Shown here piece after piece: positions 61,111 through 64,000 of a DNA stretch of 64,000 nt. The notes beneath the pieces were generated by a model. It ran no database searches, was not told where the DNA came from, and saw only the letters and a list, made by a program, of their open reading frames with translations. Within the stretch, counting starts at the first letter, position 1, and each line of letters opens with the position of its first letter. The position numbers and the translations under genes are program-made. The DNA lies in contig JBOGCF010000049.1 in NCBI GenBank assembly GCA_051656605.1, positions 124,001-188,000 of the forward strand, written 5' to 3'. Source of the DNA: UBA12018 sp051656605. GTDB lineage: Bacteria > Bacteroidota > Bacteroidia > Bacteroidales > CAMTPD01.

Positions 61111-61197
61111 GGAAGAATGGGTGAGTGGCTGAAACCACCAGTTTGCTAAACTGACGTACTCGTAAGGGTACCGGGGGTTCGAATCCCCCTTCTTCCG
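61111..61197 (+). tRNA. tRNA-Ser (anticodon GCU), copy 1
   Basis: 87-nt class II tRNA. Acceptor stem GGAAGAA/TTCTTCC with discriminator G, anticodon loop TTGCTAA (anticodon GCT), long variable arm GTACTCGTAAGGGTACC, and T-arm GGGGGTTCGAATCCCCC. CCA is not encoded. Reads AGC and AGU codons. Confidence 0.97.
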
Positions 61198-61228
61198 CAC
61201 TGAAAGAATAAAGTTAAGATATACCTAT

Positions 61229-61315
61229 GGAAGGATGGGTGAGTGGCTGAAACCACCAGTTTGCTAAACTGACGTACTCGTAAGGGTACCGGGGGTTCGA
61301 ATCCCCCTCCTTCCG
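61229..61315 (+). tRNA. tRNA-Ser (anticodon GCU), copy 2
   Basis: Identical to copies 1 and 3 except for a compensated pair in the acceptor stem: GGAAGGA/TCCTTCC in place of GGAAGAA/TTCTTCC. Anticodon GCT, long variable arm intact. Confidence 0.97.
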
Positions 61316-61344
61316 CAAGGTAAAATATTTTAGCATTCCCATTA

Positions 61345-61431
61345 GGAAGAATGGGTGAGTGGCTGAAACCACCAGTTTGCTAAACTGACGTACTCGTAAG
61401 GGTACCGGGGGTTCGAATCCCCCTTCTTCCG
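61345..61431 (+). tRNA. tRNA-Ser (anticodon GCU), copy 3
   Basis: Same sequence as copy 1. The three genes are 31 and 29 bp apart and are followed by one terminator, so they are probably one transcript. Confidence 0.97.
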
Positions 61432-61436
61432 CAATC

Positions 61437-61475
61437 AAAGGCGAGGATCTTCGGATCTCTCGCCTTTTTATTTTT
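61437..61475 (+). terminator. Terminator of the tRNA-Ser cluster
   Basis: AAAGGCGAG pairs with CTCGCCTTT, followed by TTATTTTTAC. From here to 61747 the DNA is AT-rich and I see no gene; a promoter for the peroxidase gene must lie there but none fits the consensus well. Confidence 0.8.
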
Positions 61476-61747
61476 ACACCAGCTAAAGATCACGCGTAAA
61501 TTTTTTATCCCACAGAAAATAAGATTGGTACAAAATTAAATACTATGATTCTAACTTATAACTTCTTGATTAGAATCTAAATAGATCTTTAACCGATCCT
61601 ATTTAAAGCTTTTTGCAACTAATGTTCACTTTAAATGTTGTATTCAAATATAAATCTGCAAAAAAGAAGAATGCTTTATTCTAAAAAGTGCTTCATGTTT
61701 GTTTTTTTATACTCGTGTGTATCTAATTAATTATAAAAGTTATTATT

Positions 61748-62713
61748 ATGGATTTTCAAACCCCTAAAACTATTGCCGGAGCTATGCCTCAAGATGTTGT
61801 TGGTAAAGCAGGAAAGAATGCAGTATTTATTGTGTATAAACTGCTAGATAAGAAACAAACTTTGGATTGTATTAGAGATGTGTGTGCCAATTTTTCGGCA
61901 ATGATTCGCAGTATGCAGAACCGATTTCCGGAAGGAGGATTTAGTGCTGTTGTTGGTTTTGGAGCTCAGGCTTGGGGAAAGTATTTTGCAGAGCTAGGTA
62001 ATCCGAAAGAGCTATCTACATTTGAAGAGATTAAGGGGGATAAATACACCGCTGTATCAACTCCAGGTGACTTATTTTTTCACATTCGAGCGAATGAAAT
62101 GGGATTATGTCATGAATTTGCATCAATTATAGATATGAAATTAACGGATGTTGTCGAGTCTATTGATGAGACACATGGTTTTCGTTATTTAGATGGAAAG
62201 GCAATAATTGGCTTTGTGGATGGAACAGAGAACCCTTCTATTGATCTTGATCCATATTTTTTTGGAGTAATCGGACAGGAGGATCAGCCTTTTGCCGGAG
62301 GAAGTTATGTGTTTGTGCAGAAGTACATCCATGATATGAAAAGCTGGAATGCAACTTCTGTTTATGAGCAAGAAAAAGTAATCGGGCGTCATAAATTTAA
62401 CGATGTAGAGCTTTCTGACGCAGAAAAACCAGATAATGCTCATAACGCAGTTACTAACATTCAAGATGAAGAAGGCAATGATTTGAAAATAATTAGAGGA
62501 AATATGCCTTTTTCAAATACCTCAAAAGGAGAGTATGGTACATACTTTATTGGATATGCATCAACATTTAGTACTACTCGTAAGATGCTTGAGAATATGT
62601 TCATCGGATCTCCAAAAGGAAATACCGATCGTTTACTCGATTTCAGCACAGCCGTTACAGGAACACTATTCTTCGCCCCTTCATATAATTTATTGAATCA
62701 GATGGGCGAATAA
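61748..62713 (+). CDS. Dyp-type heme peroxidase
   Basis: A 321-aa protein without signal peptide. It has the Dyp hallmark GXXDG in GFVDGTENPSID (about residues 157-168), the proximal-His region VIGRHKFNDVELSD, the distal Arg region with KIIRGNMPFSNTSKGEYG, and FIGYASTFSTTRKMLENMFIG. Closest in pattern to the YfeX/Pfam Dyp_perox class B. Such enzymes bind heme and use peroxide; some were proposed to release iron from heme. It stands alone, ended by a strong hairpin. Confidence 0.93.
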   Translation: MDFQTPKTIAGAMPQDVVGKAGKNAVFIVYKLLDKKQTLDCIRDVCANFSAMIRSMQNRFPEGGFSAVVGFGAQAWGKYFAELGNPKELSTFEEIKGDKYTAVSTPGDLFFHIRANEMGLCHEFASIIDMKLTDVVESIDETHGFRYLDGKAIIGFVDGTENPSIDLDPYFFGVIGQEDQPFAGGSYVFVQKYIHDMKSWNATSVYEQEKVIGRHKFNDVELSDAEKPDNAHNAVTNIQDEEGNDLKIIRGNMPFSNTSKGEYGTYFIGYASTFSTTRKMLENMFIGSPKGNTDRLLDFSTAVTGTLFFAPSYNLLNQMGE

Positions 62714-62739
62714 ATAAAGTCATTTTACGACATAAAATA

Positions 62740-62775
62740 AGCGGCACAAATCTAATACATAGATATTGTGCCGCT
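62740..62775. terminator. Bidirectional terminator between peroxidase and S41 protease
   Basis: AGCGGCACAA (62740-62749) pairs perfectly with TTGTGCCGCT (62766-62775); T-rich flanks are weak. Confidence 0.65.
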
Positions 62776-62791
62776 CTTCGTATAAGCTAGA

Positions 62792-64000
62792 TTAATTTGA
62801 TTTTAGCAAATGTTTTACAGCCTCTTCCAGTTGTTTGTCTATTCCTTGTAGTTCTTCTTCCGGAGAATTATAGACAAGGATATCCGGTTGAAGTTCTTTA
62901 TTCTCAAGGTAGTTCCCTTCCATATCTTTTACCGCAACTTGAGGAATGCCAAATACAATAGAAGGATCTATTTGAGGCTCCCACCATACGGCAGTCATGG
63001 TTCCTGGAACAGGAGTACCAATAAGTTTGCCAACTCCGAGTTGTTGATAAACAAAAGGAAATCCGTGAGCATTAGAGTAATTGTCTTCACATACCAATAC
63101 CGCCGATTTTTTCAACCATTTATTGTAGGGATCGCTACCAATGTATTGTCCACGAGGTGCAAATTGTTGATACTCTTTACCACTTAGTAATGTAACAAGA
63201 TCGTCATGTAGCCATCCGCCACCATTATGGCGTGTATCAACAATTACGCCTTCCTTGCTGCGACAACGACCCAGCAATTCTGAGTATGTTTTTCGGAAAC
63301 TTTCGCTATCCATTCCTTTTACGTGTACATAGCCAAGTTTGCCGTTTGATAATTTATCAACCAACGCACGACGTTGTTCTACCCAGCGATCATAAAGTAA
63401 TCCGTTTTCTTGCCCGTAAGAAAAGGGTTTCACTTGTTCATCAAATCGTTTACCGCTAGCCGGATCATAGATTGAAAGCAAGGTGAGTTTACCACCTTTT
63501 CCTGCAAGTAGAGGATAGAAGTCTGTATTTTTTAAGATTGATGTACCATCAATCTTTTCGATAACCATTCCATCTTTAATTTTTAGGTTCGATTTATCTA
63601 GAGGTCCTTTCTTTAAAATCTCTTTGATCAATAAACCATCACCATCATACTTGTTGTCGTAAAAAGCCCCAAGGGTGGCTGTTTGAAGAGTTGCGCCGCT
63701 ACCGCCAAAACGTGCTCCTGTATGAGAAGCATTCAATTCGCCGAGTAATTCGCTGAGCATCTCCGCAAAATCATAGTTGTTGTTGATATGAGGTAAGAAT
63801 TTGGCATAATCGTTTTTATACCCATTCCAGTCTATACCATGGATATCGGTTACATAAAACTTGTCAGCTACTTGCTGCCATGCATGATCGAAAATATAAT
63901 CTCTTGTTTCGGCCGGACGAGCCTTGAAAGGTGCATTGTAGCTAATATTTGTGACTTTATTACCTCCGGTTTCAATCTTTTTTAATTGACCATTGCTTGC
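62792..64000 (-). CDS. Tricorn-like S41 family protease, C-terminal part (cut by window edge)
   Basis: The reading frame is open from the stop at 62792 to base 64000, so the gene begins outside; the first Met in the window (63760) is internal. Visible order: a tricorn core domain segment (TRDYIFDHAWQQVADKFYVTDI, IDWNGYKNDYAKFLPHINN), a PDZ domain (LIKEILKKGPLDKSNLKIKDG), and the tail-specific protease domain with LGYVHVKGMDSESF, GVIVDTRHNGGGW and CEDNYSNAHGFPF, where the Ser is the likely nucleophile. Full family members carry N-terminal WD40-like propellers and are over 1000 aa. Function: degradation of peptides in the periplasm or cytoplasm; export cannot be judged. Confidence 0.9.
   Translation of the reverse strand, partial: ASNGQLKKIETGGNKVTNISYNAPFKARPAETRDYIFDHAWQQVADKFYVTDIHGIDWNGYKNDYAKFLPHINNNYDFAEMLSELLGELNASHTGARFGGSGATLQTATLGAFYDNKYDGDGLLIKEILKKGPLDKSNLKIKDGMVIEKIDGTSILKNTDFYPLLAGKGGKLTLLSIYDPASGKRFDEQVKPFSYGQENGLLYDRWVEQRRALVDKLSNGKLGYVHVKGMDSESFRKTYSELLGRCRSKEGVIVDTRHNGGGWLHDDLVTLLSGKEYQQFAPRGQYIGSDPYNKWLKKSAVLVCEDNYSNAHGFPFVYQQLGVGKLIGTPVPGTMTAVWWEPQIDPSIVFGIPQVAVKDMEGNYLENKELQPDILVYNSPEEELQGIDKQLEEAVKHLLKSN

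Noticed and set aside
61214..61438. 74-codon minus-strand frame across the tRNA cluster
   Set aside because: It is the antisense translation of two tRNA-Ser genes (EGGFEPPV, KEGDSNPRYPYE), a well-known artefact.

Overview
The window is a contiguous piece of a Bacteroidales chromosome; the genus cannot be fixed from it. The assignment rests on a SusC/SusD pair, several TonB-dependent receptors with carboxypeptidase-like N-terminal domains, many Bacteroidetes-restricted DUF families, a Rho factor with a large Q/N-rich insertion, and promoters of the Bacteroidetes type (-33 TTG, about 20 bp, -7 TAnnTTTG). No transposase, integrase, phage or CRISPR is visible.

Layout. 1-2312: end of a probable tilS, then rho. 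2505-5585 (minus): acyltransferase-like membrane protein and a two-domain phosphoesterase. 5760-6356: OB-fold-like lipoprotein. 7272-16240 (minus): TonB receptor, DUF4876 lipoprotein, DUF6850 barrel, ABC ATPase, ABC permease and DUF4857 protein, with a hairpin-bounded non-coding block before the last gene. 16476-25185 (plus): an alpha-mannan utilisation locus (GH76, GH125, SusC, SusD, esterase). 25198: DUF2490 protein. 26134-38984 (minus): seven-gene efflux operon of four FtsX/MacB-type permeases, one ATPase, an HlyD-type adaptor and a TolC-type channel. 39571: porin. 41083-43753: NtrC-type regulator and its kinase. 43862-50072: outer-membrane receptor, superoxide dismutase, SF1 helicase, SGNH hydrolase. 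50135-54420 (minus): trxB, lolA-like, ftsK. 54651-57081 (plus): DUF5063 protein, 3'-5' exonuclease, rRNA methyltransferase. 57200-57466: two tandem copies of a small RNA gene. 57611-60965 (minus): iorB, iorA, mltG. 61111-61431: three tRNA-Ser(GCU). 61748-62713: Dyp-type peroxidase. 62792 to the right edge (minus): tricorn-like S41 protease, cut by the window.

How parts work together. The efflux operon has a good sigma-54 promoter (TGGCAC-N8-GC form) and, about 90-110 bp upstream of its predicted start, a 19-bp perfect inverted repeat placed like an enhancer-binding-protein site; the sigma-54 activator and kinase lie just beyond the neighbouring porin. The mannan locus is two transcription units that share an identical 15-bp promoter segment. 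The TonB/DUF4876/DUF6850/ABC/DUF4857 genes look like one uncharacterised envelope transport module.

The least expected signals are non-coding. Three separate intergenic regions carry arrays of short dyad-symmetric words at a 22-23 bp period, one of them exactly 4 x 23 bp. The 87-bp small RNA cassette is present twice with one mismatch.
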